From assembly GCA_965230225.1 (NCBI GenBank), contig CBDDKM010000010.1, positions 806,001-870,000 of the forward strand: a DNA stretch of 64,000 nucleotides, in the 5' to 3' direction. How positions within the stretch are numbered: position 1 is the stretch's first letter; every line of letters begins with the position of its first letter. This document shows, in pieces, positions 23,576 through 32,659 of this stretch. Source of the DNA: CALSMU01 sp965230225 (GTDB taxonomy: Bacteria; Bacteroidota; Bacteroidia; Flavobacteriales_D; Parvicellaceae). The translations under genes were made by a program, and so were the position numbers. Under the pieces are notes generated by a model. That model saw only the letters and a program-made list of their open reading frames with translations. It ran no database searches and was not told where the DNA came from.

Positions 23576-25954
23576 ATGATAAAAAATCTAGACAAAATTA
23601 TTCAGGATGGTGTGGACCGTGGATTATTGCAGAAATTCACTTCGGATGAACACCTAAATTCAGCAGAAATTTCAATTGAAGAAAACCAGTACATTAACTT
23701 TGGTTCGTGTAGTTACCTCGGGTTAGAGTATCACTCCAAACTTAAAGAAGGAGTTAAACATGCTGTGGATCAATTTGGGACCCAGTTTTCCACCTCAAGA
23801 ACCTATCTTTCTATTGGTTTGTACGACCAATTAGAGACCGAACTGAAAAACATGTTTAACCAACCGGTATTGGCAACCGCAAGTACTACATTAGGACATT
23901 TGGCAGCTTTACCTGCTCTAATCGAAGATGACGATATCGTTATTCTCGACTTACAAGTTCACTCAAGTGTGCAAATGGCTGCACAATTGCTTAAAGCCAG
24001 AAAAGTTCAGGTACACCTTATTCCGCACAACGACATGGAGAGCCTGGAAAATAAAATCAAGGCATTATCCGAAAAGGCCAATCGAATTTGGTACATGGCA
24101 GATGGCGTTTACTCCATGTATGGAGATTTTGCACCATTGGACACTCTTCAAAAACTACTGAGCAAATACGACAAGCTCCATTTATACATTGATGATGCCC
24201 ACGGTATGGGATGGACAGGAGATAATGGTACCGGATATGTAAGAAGTCAAATGGATCATCACCCAAAAATGGTTATGGCCACTTCTTTGAACAAATCTTT
24301 TGCGGCCTCAGGTGGGGTCTTAATCTTCCCCAACGAAGAGATGTATAGAAAAGTAAAAAACTGTGGTACCACCCTCATTTTTTCCGGCCCTATTCAGCCT
24401 CCTATGTTAGGGGCAGGTATTGAATCTGCAAAGCTCCACCAATCGGAAGAATTTAAAAGTTTACAAGCAGAGCTAAAGGAAAAAATTGAGTTTACCAATC
24501 GACGTTTACAAGAACTGGATTTACCTCAATATAAGATCACAGAATCACCATTGTTCTTCATTCCTGTTGGATTACCAAGAGTGATCCGAAACATCATTAA
24601 ACGAATGAAAAAACGTGGTTTCTTTCTCAATAGCGCCAGCTATCCAGCAACACCTATAAAGAAAGGTGGAATTCGCTTTATGATAAACAACCACTTAAGC
24701 ATTGAGCAAATTGACCAGATGCTTTCCACTTTAAGAGAAGAATACGTAAATGGATTACTAGAAGAAGGTAGTTCCCCTCAGCATGTTGCTCAACAGTTTA
24801 GAATCACTCCATTTTTATCCGAATACCTCCATACTCCATCACCTGCATTTTTACAGGAAGAATTATACACCAGCGCAAATGAACTGGACAAAACCGAATG
24901 GAACACCTTATTTGCCTGCAATGGCTTAAATGAATACCAAAACCTACTGGAACTGGAAACGGTATTTAAGAATCAGGAAAAGAAAGAAGACAACTGGGAA
25001 TTTGGCTATCATATTGTTAGAGATAAAAAAGGTCAAGTCATTTTAGCCTCTGTCTACTCCACCAGTTGGATGATGGATGATTTACTGGCAGATAAGAACA
25101 CTTCTGCCAAGATCAAAGAGTTGAGAAAGGAAAACCCGTACTACCTTACCTCCCCTACACTTATGACAGGTACTCCTTTTACTAAAGGAAAAAGCGTTTA
25201 CATCGACTATCAACACGACGACTGGAAAGAAGCTCTAAAACTTCACGTGGAACACCTGCAACAGGCAGCCGAAAAAATGAATGCTTCTAAAGTAATCCTA
25301 AGAGAATTTACCAGCGATCAAAATAGCAAATTAGAGAATTACCTTATGGAACTAGGGTTCATGAACCTGGAACTCCCAAACAATTGTGCGGTAACCAATA
25401 TGACATGGAGTACTGAACAGGAAATGCTTCAGGACATGAAACAGAAATACCGCTACTCCCTTCGCAAAGAAATTCTAAAGAAAGAAGAGGATTTTATTGT
25501 GAGTACTGAGCGCCCCACAACAACTGAAGAGAAGAGACACATTTACGAACTCTATCAAACGGTTCACAACCGATCTACTGAGATCTCCGTTTTTGAGTTA
25601 CCCTACATCTTGTTTGAAAGAATGTACGACAACCCCAACTACGATTTTATTCGGCTATACCTAAACGACAACCCTGATCAAGCTGTTGGAGTAATGATTA
25701 GTCAGGTAATTAACGGTGTGTATTATGCTCAGCTGGTAGGATTGGATTATGATTATGTTCTATCCAAAGGAACCTATAAACAAATTCTTTATCAGACGGT
25801 GAAACGAGCCAAGGCGTTAGATTGCTACAGAGTAGATTTAGCATTTACTGCCGAAATGGAAAAGAAAAAAGTGGGAGCCAAAATTGAACCAACTGTTGGG
25901 TATGTGATGGCTTTTGAGCACGATTCTTTTGTGGAAATGGAGCTATTGAAATAA
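23576..25954 (+). CDS. Alpha-oxoamine synthase / GNAT-like acyltransferase fusion
   Basis: 792 residues from the ATG at 23576; a GTG at 23552 would add eight unconserved residues. The N-terminal ~400 residues are a fold-type I PLP enzyme of the alpha-oxoamine synthase family (serine palmitoyltransferase, KBL, BioF): NFGSCSYLGLEYH, DDAHGMGWTGDNGTG and the PLP lysine in TSLNKSFAASGG (Lys240). These enzymes join an amino acid to an acyl thioester with loss of CO2. The C-terminal ~350 residues hold a GNAT/FemAB-type acyltransferase domain (KYRYSLRKEILKKEEDFIV; YYAQLVGLDYDYV). The fusion suggests two consecutive steps of an aminolipid pathway, such as a sphingoid- or capnine-type base then N-acylation; that is inference. 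It stands alone between repeat-rich gaps. Confidence 0.8.
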   Translation: MIKNLDKIIQDGVDRGLLQKFTSDEHLNSAEISIEENQYINFGSCSYLGLEYHSKLKEGVKHAVDQFGTQFSTSRTYLSIGLYDQLETELKNMFNQPVLATASTTLGHLAALPALIEDDDIVILDLQVHSSVQMAAQLLKARKVQVHLIPHNDMESLENKIKALSEKANRIWYMADGVYSMYGDFAPLDTLQKLLSKYDKLHLYIDDAHGMGWTGDNGTGYVRSQMDHHPKMVMATSLNKSFAASGGVLIFPNEEMYRKVKNCGTTLIFSGPIQPPMLGAGIESAKLHQSEEFKSLQAELKEKIEFTNRRLQELDLPQYKITESPLFFIPVGLPRVIRNIIKRMKKRGFFLNSASYPATPIKKGGIRFMINNHLSIEQIDQMLSTLREEYVNGLLEEGSSPQHVAQQFRITPFLSEYLHTPSPAFLQEELYTSANELDKTEWNTLFACNGLNEYQNLLELETVFKNQEKKEDNWEFGYHIVRDKKGQVILASVYSTSWMMDDLLADKNTSAKIKELRKENPYYLTSPTLMTGTPFTKGKSVYIDYQHDDWKEALKLHVEHLQQAAEKMNASKVILREFTSDQNSKLENYLMELGFMNLELPNNCAVTNMTWSTEQEMLQDMKQKYRYSLRKEILKKEEDFIVSTERPTTTEEKRHIYELYQTVHNRSTEISVFELPYILFERMYDNPNYDFIRLYLNDNPDQAVGVMISQVINGVYYAQLVGLDYDYVLSKGTYKQILYQTVKRAKALDCYRVDLAFTAEMEKKKVGAKIEPTVGYVMAFEHDSFVEMELLK

Positions 25955-25984
25955 AGTTAATTAGTTGAGAAGTTAAAAGTTAAG

Positions 25985-26214
25985 AGAAACTTACATTCTA
26001 ATTGAATGATGTATGTTTCTCTGATCCCGATAGCTATCGGGACCGAATCTACGGTTGGAATGATGATGGGCCGAGTATTATTCGAGTGTTACGGTTATTG
26101 GATAGTTCTGAAATACAATAATGCGATGTAGGTTATGCAAACGAACAATACCTAGTACATAGGACATTATACCTACTACATCTAAAGTCTTTCATCTCCC
26201 GATAACTATCGGGA
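25985..26214. repeat. Dispersed intergenic repeat region with two CCCGATAGCTATCGGG-type palindromes
   Basis: Fills the gap after the synthase gene. A perfect palindrome (CCCGATAGCTATCGGG) is at 26026-26041 and a variant (CCCGATAACTATCGGG) at 26198-26213. Between them are blocks shared with 23318-23420. No ORF is supported. Confidence 0.75.
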
Positions 26215-26233
26215 AAGCGAAGCGATCTAAAGT

Positions 26234-27367
26234 CTACTCCAACGTATACATCTCAATCATCTTTTTCTGCATGAGCTTCTGAGGAACACTTTTAAGTAAT
26301 AGGTTTCTAATCCCTTTTCCGAACTTCATGTGAGCCATTTTCCCTGTTGACCAGGATTGGCTCACAATTTTGTTTACCCGATCTTTTCTTTTATCCAAAA
26401 AGGCTTCAAATACTTCTTGGTGAGGTAATTTTTCAATTAGTCGAGATAGGTGGTAAGCATCTTCTATGGCTTGAGCTCCACCTTGGCCCATGTTTGGAGT
26501 GGTGGCATGTCCGGCATCGCCGATAAGTGCTACTCGATCTTTGTGCCATACCGGCATTGGCTTTAGATCATTGATGTCGTTTCTTAGTATGTTATTGGTG
26601 GGGGTTGCCTCTATTAACCTCCCTACTAATGGGTGAAATTCCATGTACATGTTAAGTAGCTTTCCTTTCACCTTTTCTTTATCATCTTCTTCATTTTTGT
26701 TCGCCAGAGCTACCGCAAACCAATACACCTTCCCTTCTGCTACTTTTGATAGTCCGAATCTGAATTGCGGTCCCCAAAGCTCCATTCCCCAGTGTTCGAA
26801 CTCATTCTCCATATTATATTCGGCTATTCCACGCCAACAAGTTTGCCCTGTATACCTAATTTCACTCTCCGGAAATAGTTGTTTTCGAACTCCCGAATTA
26901 ATTCCATCTGCTCCTATAAGATAATCGGTTTCTATGCTTGAACCATCTTCAAAATCTACTTTTAGACTGCCGGAATCCAGTTTAGAATATCCTTTAAAGC
27001 TTTTTCCTAAATGAATCTTTTCTGTTGGAATTTTACTCAATAATACTTTCTGCAAAGCGCCTCGATGGATAGCAACAGTCGAATATCCAAAATGATTTTT
27101 AATGAATTCCTGAGGGGTATCTGATAATGGGCTCAAATTAGATTTTGCTACTGTTATTCGATCAATGGAATTTCCATTAGCCTTAATATCTTCCAGTACT
27201 CCTAATGACTCCAAAGCTTTAAGTGCATTGGGAGCTAACCAAATTCCAGCTCCAACACTTTTCATTTTCGGTACTCTTTCAAACAGTTCGTAATCTATTC
27301 CTTGTTGCTCGAAGGCTAAAGCAGTGGTTAATCCTCCAATTCCTGCTCCCATTATTGCGTACTTCAT
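26234..27367 (-). CDS. FAD-dependent monooxygenase
   Basis: 377 residues from the ATG at 27367, placing the dinucleotide-binding motif GAGIGG right after the first strand (MKYAIMGAGIGG). Other group A flavin monooxygenase signatures are the DG motif LIGADGINSGVRK and the GD motif VALIGDAGHATTPNMGQGG, which bind FAD and NAD(P)H. Length fits the UbiH/PHBH-like family. Substrate is not evident; neighbours give no pathway. Earlier in-frame Met codons up to 27385 are possible but add only six residues before the Rossmann strand. Confidence 0.9.
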   Translation of the reverse strand: MKYAIMGAGIGGLTTALAFEQQGIDYELFERVPKMKSVGAGIWLAPNALKALESLGVLEDIKANGNSIDRITVAKSNLSPLSDTPQEFIKNHFGYSTVAIHRGALQKVLLSKIPTEKIHLGKSFKGYSKLDSGSLKVDFEDGSSIETDYLIGADGINSGVRKQLFPESEIRYTGQTCWRGIAEYNMENEFEHWGMELWGPQFRFGLSKVAEGKVYWFAVALANKNEEDDKEKVKGKLLNMYMEFHPLVGRLIEATPTNNILRNDINDLKPMPVWHKDRVALIGDAGHATTPNMGQGGAQAIEDAYHLSRLIEKLPHQEVFEAFLDKRKDRVNKIVSQSWSTGKMAHMKFGKGIRNLLLKSVPQKLMQKKMIEMYTLE

Positions 27368-27487
27368 ACTCATCTGGTTTATCAAAAACTATATCAAGTT
27401 TAGGAATAATTTAGATGATAAAAACGTTTTTTAACACTTTTCTAGTACACTTGACCTAATTTTGTTTCAGTAGAGAGTTTTGAATAG

Positions 27488-28084
27488 TTATTTACTTTTA
27501 CTTGGTTCTCCCGCTGCATCTAGTTTCTTTCCGAACCAAACTGTAGCAAAACCTTTGTGGATACCTATTCCAATGGCATTCCACTCGAAGTCCTTCCAAA
27601 TACCGGCATTAATTAACACCTTATTATGGTGGGTACTTCCTTTCCAGGATTTAATGGCATAATCGGCGGTCATATTAAAATCTTTGAGGCCATCTTTGGA
27701 GCTACCACAGGCTATTTCAAAACCATATCCCTGGTAAGAGGTCAACTCCTTTGGTTTGTCCCACATGCAGTTTGCTTGTTTATGATCAGGAGAATAACAA
27801 CACCCTGTCCACTTCTCATTTTCCGACCAGCTATGTGCATTGCATCCCTTGTTTGAATCAGGGTTGTTTTCGTACAAGTCTTTGCAATGTGTTTGTGCTA
27901 CAATGGTTAATGAATTAGACAACGGAATTTTCTTTAACCCTTTCGAACGCCTATAGTCCATTATTTGGTTATACAGGTTAAGTTCTTCTGCAGAAATGGT
28001 GGTTTTAGTATCCTGTGCATTACCTATTTGAGTAAATAGCAATAAGATCAGGTTTAGTATTACGAGGTTATATTTCCAATTCAT
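27488..28084 (-). CDS. Secreted CAP-domain (SCP/PR-1-like) protein
   Basis: 198 residues. Signal peptide 1-23 (TQIGNAQ) followed by a CAP domain: LYNQIMDYRRSKGLKKIPLS, HCKDLYENN, HSWSENEKW and the C-terminal SWKGSTHHNKVLIN...WNAIGIGIHKGFATVWFG. Six cysteines in the centre (GCCYSPDHKQANC and others) suggest disulfides, fitting an extracytoplasmic location. Function of bacterial CAP proteins is mostly unknown. Confidence 0.85.
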   Translation of the reverse strand: MNWKYNLVILNLILLLFTQIGNAQDTKTTISAEELNLYNQIMDYRRSKGLKKIPLSNSLTIVAQTHCKDLYENNPDSNKGCNAHSWSENEKWTGCCYSPDHKQANCMWDKPKELTSYQGYGFEIACGSSKDGLKDFNMTADYAIKSWKGSTHHNKVLINAGIWKDFEWNAIGIGIHKGFATVWFGKKLDAAGEPSKSK

Positions 28085-28138
28085 AATTAATTTTGTGGTA
28101 TGACTAATTTACGTATTAAATTTCTGAATGTTTCTTTG

Positions 28139-28492
28139 GTCCCGGTAGCTATCGGGATGACCGAAGTAAAATTACTTAAGCTTCTCTCTTGGGCTTCTCT
28201 GGATTCCAACTCTACGGTTGGAATGAGAATACGCCCATACAACTATCATGATTAAGGTTATTGAGTATTAAATGCTCCTTTGAAGTGACGTAAGCTTCGT
28301 AAAATTACCCTGAAACATGAAATTAAAGAATATCTCGTGACCTTTAGCAGTCGTGCCACAGAATAATCAAATACAGATAAACAGGCGCAAGTCTTTAGTG
28401 CTTCTCCATTAAAAGTAACCATTGAATCTTCTCAGAAGACCTTTAAAGGTCACTAGGCTTTTGTTTCTTTTTGGCTCCCGATAGCTATCGGG
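28139..28492. repeat. Gene-free repeat region with palindromes
   Basis: The 473-bp gap 28085-28557 holds CCCGGTAGCTATCGGG (28141-28156), an 8-bp hairpin ATTCCAAC / GTTGGAAT (28203-28224) and a perfect CCCGATAGCTATCGGG (28477-28492) set in a longer imperfect inverted repeat (CTTTTTGGCTCCCG...). A GGTTATTGAGTATTAAATGC block near 28257 is shared with 23320. I see no gene. Confidence 0.75.
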
Positions 28493-28557
28493 AGAAAAAG
28501 AAATGCCTGCCCGGCATAAGGGCAATAAGAATCTTTAACAATTGTATCACTAAATAA

Positions 28558-29097
28558 TTACTCTCCCAGCCAAATCATTTTTCGGCTAATCTTCTTCCAA
28601 CCTCCTTGCTCATTTCTTTGATAAACCTCCATATATCCTCCCCCAAATGTTTCCCCCACGAGTACCAAAGCATTTTTGTTATCATTAAAAAACACCGGTT
28701 TGGATAAACTGTAATCGTATTTATACTGACTGTTCTTTATCCATTTTTTCTTATAAACCTTTTGTTTTTTATGAAGCTGATTTAAATCCCATTTACCACT
28801 ACTCTCTTTCATTTGAGCATGAACATTATTGCTCTTGTAAAACAATTCTTTGCTATTCTGATTCTTCAACCCTTTTATGGTTTTCAATGCCTCTATATCT
28901 GTTAAAGAATCATTTAGCACATTGATCATCACTTCTAAATCAAAACTATCTATGCCTGCCACTTGCTCCGATAGCGTATACTTGATCAACCCATCTTCAT
29001 TTAACTTATGGTTGATCAATTCATAGCACAAAACATCTCTGTTTTGCCCAATGGATAACATTGAAATGAACAATAGTGGGAATAGGAATAGTTTCAT
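28558..29097 (-). CDS. Exported hypothetical protein
   Basis: 179 residues with a signal peptide (1-17, MLSIGQ). The remainder is basic and Lys/Asn-rich with QLHKKQKVYKKKWIKNSQYK and a C-terminal stretch ALVLVGETFGGGYMEVYQRN that looks like beta strands; it ends in WKKISRKMIWLGE. No family recognised. Confidence 0.65.
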   Translation of the reverse strand: MKLFLFPLLFISMLSIGQNRDVLCYELINHKLNEDGLIKYTLSEQVAGIDSFDLEVMINVLNDSLTDIEALKTIKGLKNQNSKELFYKSNNVHAQMKESSGKWDLNQLHKKQKVYKKKWIKNSQYKYDYSLSKPVFFNDNKNALVLVGETFGGGYMEVYQRNEQGGWKKISRKMIWLGE

Positions 29098-29145
29098 GTT
29101 TTATTGGTGTTATTATTTAGGGTTTTCCATAAGGAAAACCCTAAA

Positions 29146-29970
29146 TTAAACTACAATTTTATCCAATAACTCTTTTAATTCAACTAAAAAATCGGTGGTA
29201 CTTTTTCTTATTACCACCCCATAGGCATAATCTTCCACCATATCTGTAAAGGCGTTATCTTCCAAATTTACATCTACTATGTACCCTCCATACCTCATGG
29301 TGGTTCTAGCAATCTCCATAGGTAAATTTGTTGCTCCGGAAGTTCCCAAAATAAATAACACACCACTATTTTTAGCCACTTTTAAGGAACTATATAGTTT
29401 ATGTGTTTTCTCATTATATCGCTCATCAAACCACAATATGTTTGGTCTTAACCACTCATCGCAATTTGGGCAACGAAGCAACTCCAATTCTTCAGCAGAT
29501 AAATCCTCATCTATATCTTTTCCACTAACCCCTGAAGGCATTGGTAATATCTCAGAGCAATATTGAGCGCATTTAACTTCACGATAGTTACCATGTATCT
29601 CAAACATCCTTTTACTTCCTGCTCTACCATGAAGTCCATCGACATTCTGAGTGATTAAATGAAACCTATCTTCCAACAAACTCTCTATTTCAACCAACCT
29701 TGAATGGCCTTCATTAGGTTGAGCGTTGCTAAACATTTTCACCCTAAACATGGAGTATTGCCACACCTCTTCTGGGTGCTGATTAAAATACCTAAAGGTT
29801 CCGAATTCTTCCGGTTTATGATGTTTGGTTCCTTTTATCCATATTCCATCCGTTCCCCGGTAAGTGGGAATATTACTATCAGCCGATAGCCCAGCACCAG
29901 TTAGAAAAGTAAAAGTATTTCTTCTCTCCTTTTTTAAAACTTCTGATAATATGTTTTGTAATTCATTCAT
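29146..29970 (-). CDS. Sirtuin (SIR2-family NAD-dependent protein deacylase)
   Basis: 274 residues. The NAD-binding signature GAGLSADSNIPTYRG (residues 25-39) with DGIW, the catalytic region TQNVDGLHGRAGS and EIHGN (catalytic His), and a zinc ribbon with CAQYC and RCPNCDEW are all present, so it should be active. It removes acyl groups from lysine using NAD+. Its start overlaps the stop of an uncharacterised gene by four bases (ATGA, 29967-29970), so the two are translated together. Confidence 0.92.
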   Translation of the reverse strand: MNELQNILSEVLKKERRNTFTFLTGAGLSADSNIPTYRGTDGIWIKGTKHHKPEEFGTFRYFNQHPEEVWQYSMFRVKMFSNAQPNEGHSRLVEIESLLEDRFHLITQNVDGLHGRAGSKRMFEIHGNYREVKCAQYCSEILPMPSGVSGKDIDEDLSAEELELLRCPNCDEWLRPNILWFDERYNEKTHKLYSSLKVAKNSGVLFILGTSGATNLPMEIARTTMRYGGYIVDVNLEDNAFTDMVEDYAYGVVIRKSTTDFLVELKELLDKIVV

Positions 29971-30668
29971 GTTTGTATTTCTGCTTTAATATTGATCAAT
30001 TTTATTTTCGTCAAGTACCAACCTAAATAAGGCAAACCACTTTCTGATTCATCATTAGCAAATCTTTCTATTTCACCCTTTTTCTTTTCATTGGGAATTA
30101 ATCCATATTCATTAAGTTCAATATCAAACTTATGCCTTAGTTCCTTCTCAAAACTATAACAAAGATGAGAATGATAGAGGTTACCATCCGGGCCTATTAA
30201 TTCAAAACCAATCACATCCCCCTCCACTTTGTTTTCTGGGATAGATTCGACCAACACATCAAAATTACCCTTGGGAATTGTATCAGGATTATGTAGATCA
30301 TACCTATCGATTAATTCATTTTTAGCATCTTCTGAAAATAATACAGCTAGGGCTACACAATCATCTCCCCAAAATTTGGCATACTCGACCAATGTCTCAT
30401 AATCAAAAAAAGAAGTACACCATCCTAACTTATGAGTATTAAATTTGGCATCAGCCCATTCTTGAATTTCTTCAATATCACCTCTGTTTTTGGATAGTTC
30501 AAATGCTTTAGGATTTCGACCATCTACAGTCCATGGTAATGTCCATGTGTCGTAACATGAATAATTAACACAACAGCTCGAGGACAGCTTAGTTTCTCCA
30601 TTAAATGTACCGAAATCTAAAGGCCTTAATTTAACTAAGCGATATGCTCCTAAATAATAATTCTCCAT
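29967..30668 (-). CDS. Uncharacterised protein co-translated with the sirtuin
   Basis: 233 residues, no signal or membrane segment. An unusual Cys/Trp segment SSSCCVNYSCYDTWTLPWT is near the N-terminus; the rest looks alpha/beta with LGWCTSFFDYETLVEYAKFW. I recognise no family. It overlaps the sirtuin gene by an ATGA and follows the exonuclease gene by 15 bp, so it sits inside an exonuclease-unknown-sirtuin set on the minus strand. The tight coupling suggests it is a substrate, partner or antagonist of the sirtuin, which is inference. Confidence 0.68.
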   Translation of the reverse strand: MENYYLGAYRLVKLRPLDFGTFNGETKLSSSCCVNYSCYDTWTLPWTVDGRNPKAFELSKNRGDIEEIQEWADAKFNTHKLGWCTSFFDYETLVEYAKFWGDDCVALAVLFSEDAKNELIDRYDLHNPDTIPKGNFDVLVESIPENKVEGDVIGFELIGPDGNLYHSHLCYSFEKELRHKFDIELNEYGLIPNEKKKGEIERFANDESESGLPYLGWYLTKIKLINIKAEIQT

Positions 30669-30683
30669 TTTTCAATTAATCAT

Positions 30684-31223
30684 TTAAAACCTCCACTGCC
30701 CCATATACTTCACAAATATTTTGGCAATGTTTCTGGCATCGTCAATTCCTCTGTGATGGGTACCATCCAATTCCATTCCTTCGTTTAGAAGAGCTCGTTT
30801 CATTCCGATGGCTCGTCTTAGGTTTAAGATTTCGCGGTATTGGTGTTTTAAACTGATGTGTGGCTCTACCCAACTTGTATCAAGTCCGTGAAGTTTACAA
30901 TCTGATTCGAATTGTTTTCGATCATAAAACCCCCAGGAACAAAGCAGGTAGTTTCCGTCTAGGCATCCAAACCATGTTTTAAACTTTTCGATGGCCTCAT
31001 TGAAGTAAGGAGCGTCATCTACATCGCTTTGTTGGATGGATGTTAACTGCGTACAGAAATCACTTAACACAGGATGTTTTAACGGCTTAATGAATTGAAC
31101 AAACTCGGATTCAATTTTTCCTTGTTCGTCAATCATCACCGCTCCTATTTCTATGGTTTCGTTTTGCCCCTCACTACGACCTTCCCAGCAAGTGGCTTCT
31201 AAATCTAATATTATGTACTTCAT
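30684..31223 (-). CDS. DEDDh 3'-5' exonuclease (ERI-1/KapD-like)
   Basis: 179 residues. Exo I motif LDLEATCWE with Asp7 and Glu9, a middle acidic region around NYLLCSWGFYDRKQFESDC, and Exo III motif HHRGIDDARNIAKI supplying the catalytic His and Asp. These metal-dependent enzymes degrade RNA or DNA from the 3' end. Length fits the stand-alone exonuclease family rather than DnaQ polymerase subunits. 11 bp separate it from the membrane protein gene upstream. Confidence 0.88.
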   Translation of the reverse strand: MKYIILDLEATCWEGRSEGQNETIEIGAVMIDEQGKIESEFVQFIKPLKHPVLSDFCTQLTSIQQSDVDDAPYFNEAIEKFKTWFGCLDGNYLLCSWGFYDRKQFESDCKLHGLDTSWVEPHISLKHQYREILNLRRAIGMKRALLNEGMELDGTHHRGIDDARNIAKIFVKYMGQWRF

Positions 31224-31234
31224 TTTTTCTTGTT

Positions 31235-31735
31235 TTAATATGCCTCTAATCTTTCCACTAAAGACAAATAATTTGGTGTTTCAATCAACACTTCTTTTAA
31301 CTCATTTAATTGAATAATCTGTAATTCATCTTTCCCAATTTTGATAGCGCAGGGATCATGAATATTAACTTCAGAATTCCATTTCATCAATTCTTTTATG
31401 ACGACGTTATTGGCTCCAACCAATCTGGGGCCCTCATAGTATATCTCAATTACCGGAACTGATAACAATTGAATAAACTCCTTCTTTATAGTATTCTGAA
31501 TTCTTTTCTTGGCGGGATAAAACACGATCACCTTTCCTTCATTTCTACGTAACCACCATTTATAAATGCTTGCATGTTCCAATTCGGTTAAGCAAGAAAC
31601 CATCATTAAGAGAATAGTTATTACACTTACGACTATTCTAATCCAACCTGTGTATTCTATTCCCCACCAAAGTACAGCACACGAAATAGTTATCCCTATT
31701 ACATATAGATTCAACAATCTCCAATAATTTACCAT
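31235..31735 (-). CDS. Hypothetical membrane protein
   Basis: 166 residues with two N-terminal membrane helices (about 8-25 and 30-48) followed by a cytoplasmic-looking alpha/beta region (KVIVFYPAKKRIQNTIKKEF). No family recognised. First gene of the minus-strand set leading to the exonuclease and sirtuin. Confidence 0.62.
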   Translation of the reverse strand: MVNYWRLLNLYVIGITISCAVLWWGIEYTGWIRIVVSVITILLMMVSCLTELEHASIYKWWLRRNEGKVIVFYPAKKRIQNTIKKEFIQLLSVPVIEIYYEGPRLVGANNVVIKELMKWNSEVNIHDPCAIKIGKDELQIIQLNELKEVLIETPNYLSLVERLEAY

Positions 31736-31864
31736 TGCTTTTTCTTTTATTCAAAAGCAAAGTAAAAACAAGAGTGCGCAGTGTTTTTGCGTTGAAAAAA
31801 TTAATAAAAAGAATATGTCTTAGAAGCTTCTTATCATGGTAAGTCTAGCTTCATAAGATTCCCT

Positions 31865-31880
31865 CCCGATAGCTATCGGG
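31865..31880. repeat. CCCGATAGCTATCGGG palindrome
   Basis: A further exact copy of the dispersed 16-bp palindrome, in the gap between 31735 and 31933. It could form a hairpin, but no T-run follows on either strand. Confidence 0.9.
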
Positions 31881-31932
31881 ACTGCAGGGAATTCGGTACC
31901 TCATTCAAAAAATACCCTACAAAGATTCTTTT

Positions 31933-32343
31933 TTACAACTTCCTCAAATAATAAGTAGCCTTTCCTTTTCCATCAAGGTCATCCAGCAAGGACATTTCTT
32001 CTCCATCCACATCCAATATTTCGTATGAGAATTCGTGAGTATTGGGCCCATCAAAATCCTCGAAATCGTAAGATATTTTGAGGTAAACCCCATCTACTTT
32101 CCAGGTTCCTTCCGCTCCTCTTATGATCTCATCATTATAGTCCAGGGTTCCATCTTCTTTGAAGTAATAGTGATATGATTTCACCAATTCTTTAGCACTA
32201 TTAATAACTTCCTGATCTATTCCGGGACAATCAAATTTAGAATCGTAAATCTCCCAGTTCCCTTCTATCTGAGCTTCTTTAGACTGGCAAGAAAACAAGA
32301 CAAATGCCAACCCAATTAAAAATAAACTGCTAATCTTTTTCAT
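31933..32343 (-). CDS. Lipocalin-like lipoprotein
   Basis: 136 residues from the ATG at 32343 (MKKISSLFLIGLAFVLFSC, lipidated Cys19). An upstream ATG at 32367 would put nine residues ahead of the signal. The body has EGNWEIYDS...YYFKEDGTLDYND...GTWKVDGVYLKISYDF, the pattern of small lipocalin-like domains common in Bacteroidota lipoproteins. It overlaps the upstream monooxygenase-like gene by 14 bases. Confidence 0.72.
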   Translation of the reverse strand: MKKISSLFLIGLAFVLFSCQSKEAQIEGNWEIYDSKFDCPGIDQEVINSAKELVKSYHYYFKEDGTLDYNDEIIRGAEGTWKVDGVYLKISYDFEDFDGPNTHEFSYEILDVDGEEMSLLDDLDGKGKATYYLRKL

Positions 32344-32656
32344 GGTAAAAATCATCTTTAAGTACATCGTCCACCACTTCCAATTCGTGTAATGTATTGA
32401 TTTCTGAGCAAGATGCTTTCATCAACTCTCTTGCCTTGTTTGCCTCCTCCTCTGGCATATTACTTCCTGCATTCTCCCAGGTTTCTTTATCCGGCCATTG
32501 GGCGTAGGCTATAAATGTGGTTTCGTTTTCTTTATGCAGTCTGGATCCTAAACTTCCTTCGTACTTATAAATCAAGTCGGTTAAAGCCCTCCAGGATTGC
32601 ACTAAATCTTCTTCTCTCCCTTGTTGTACTTTGAACTGGTATATTACTGTGAACAT
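32330..32656 (-). CDS. ABM-domain (antibiotic biosynthesis monooxygenase-like) protein
   Basis: 108 residues forming a dimeric ferredoxin-like fold: FTVIYQFKVQQGREEDLVQ, IYKYEGSLGSRLHKENETTF and AYAQWPDKETWENA. The family includes small quinone monooxygenases and heme-degrading enzymes as well as proteins of unknown activity. It lies between two lipoprotein genes with only 3 bp upstream spacing, so all three are probably one transcript. Confidence 0.82.
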   Translation of the reverse strand: MFTVIYQFKVQQGREEDLVQSWRALTDLIYKYEGSLGSRLHKENETTFIAYAQWPDKETWENAGSNMPEEEANKARELMKASCSEINTLHELEVVDDVLKDDFYHEKD

Positions 32657-32659
32657 GAA

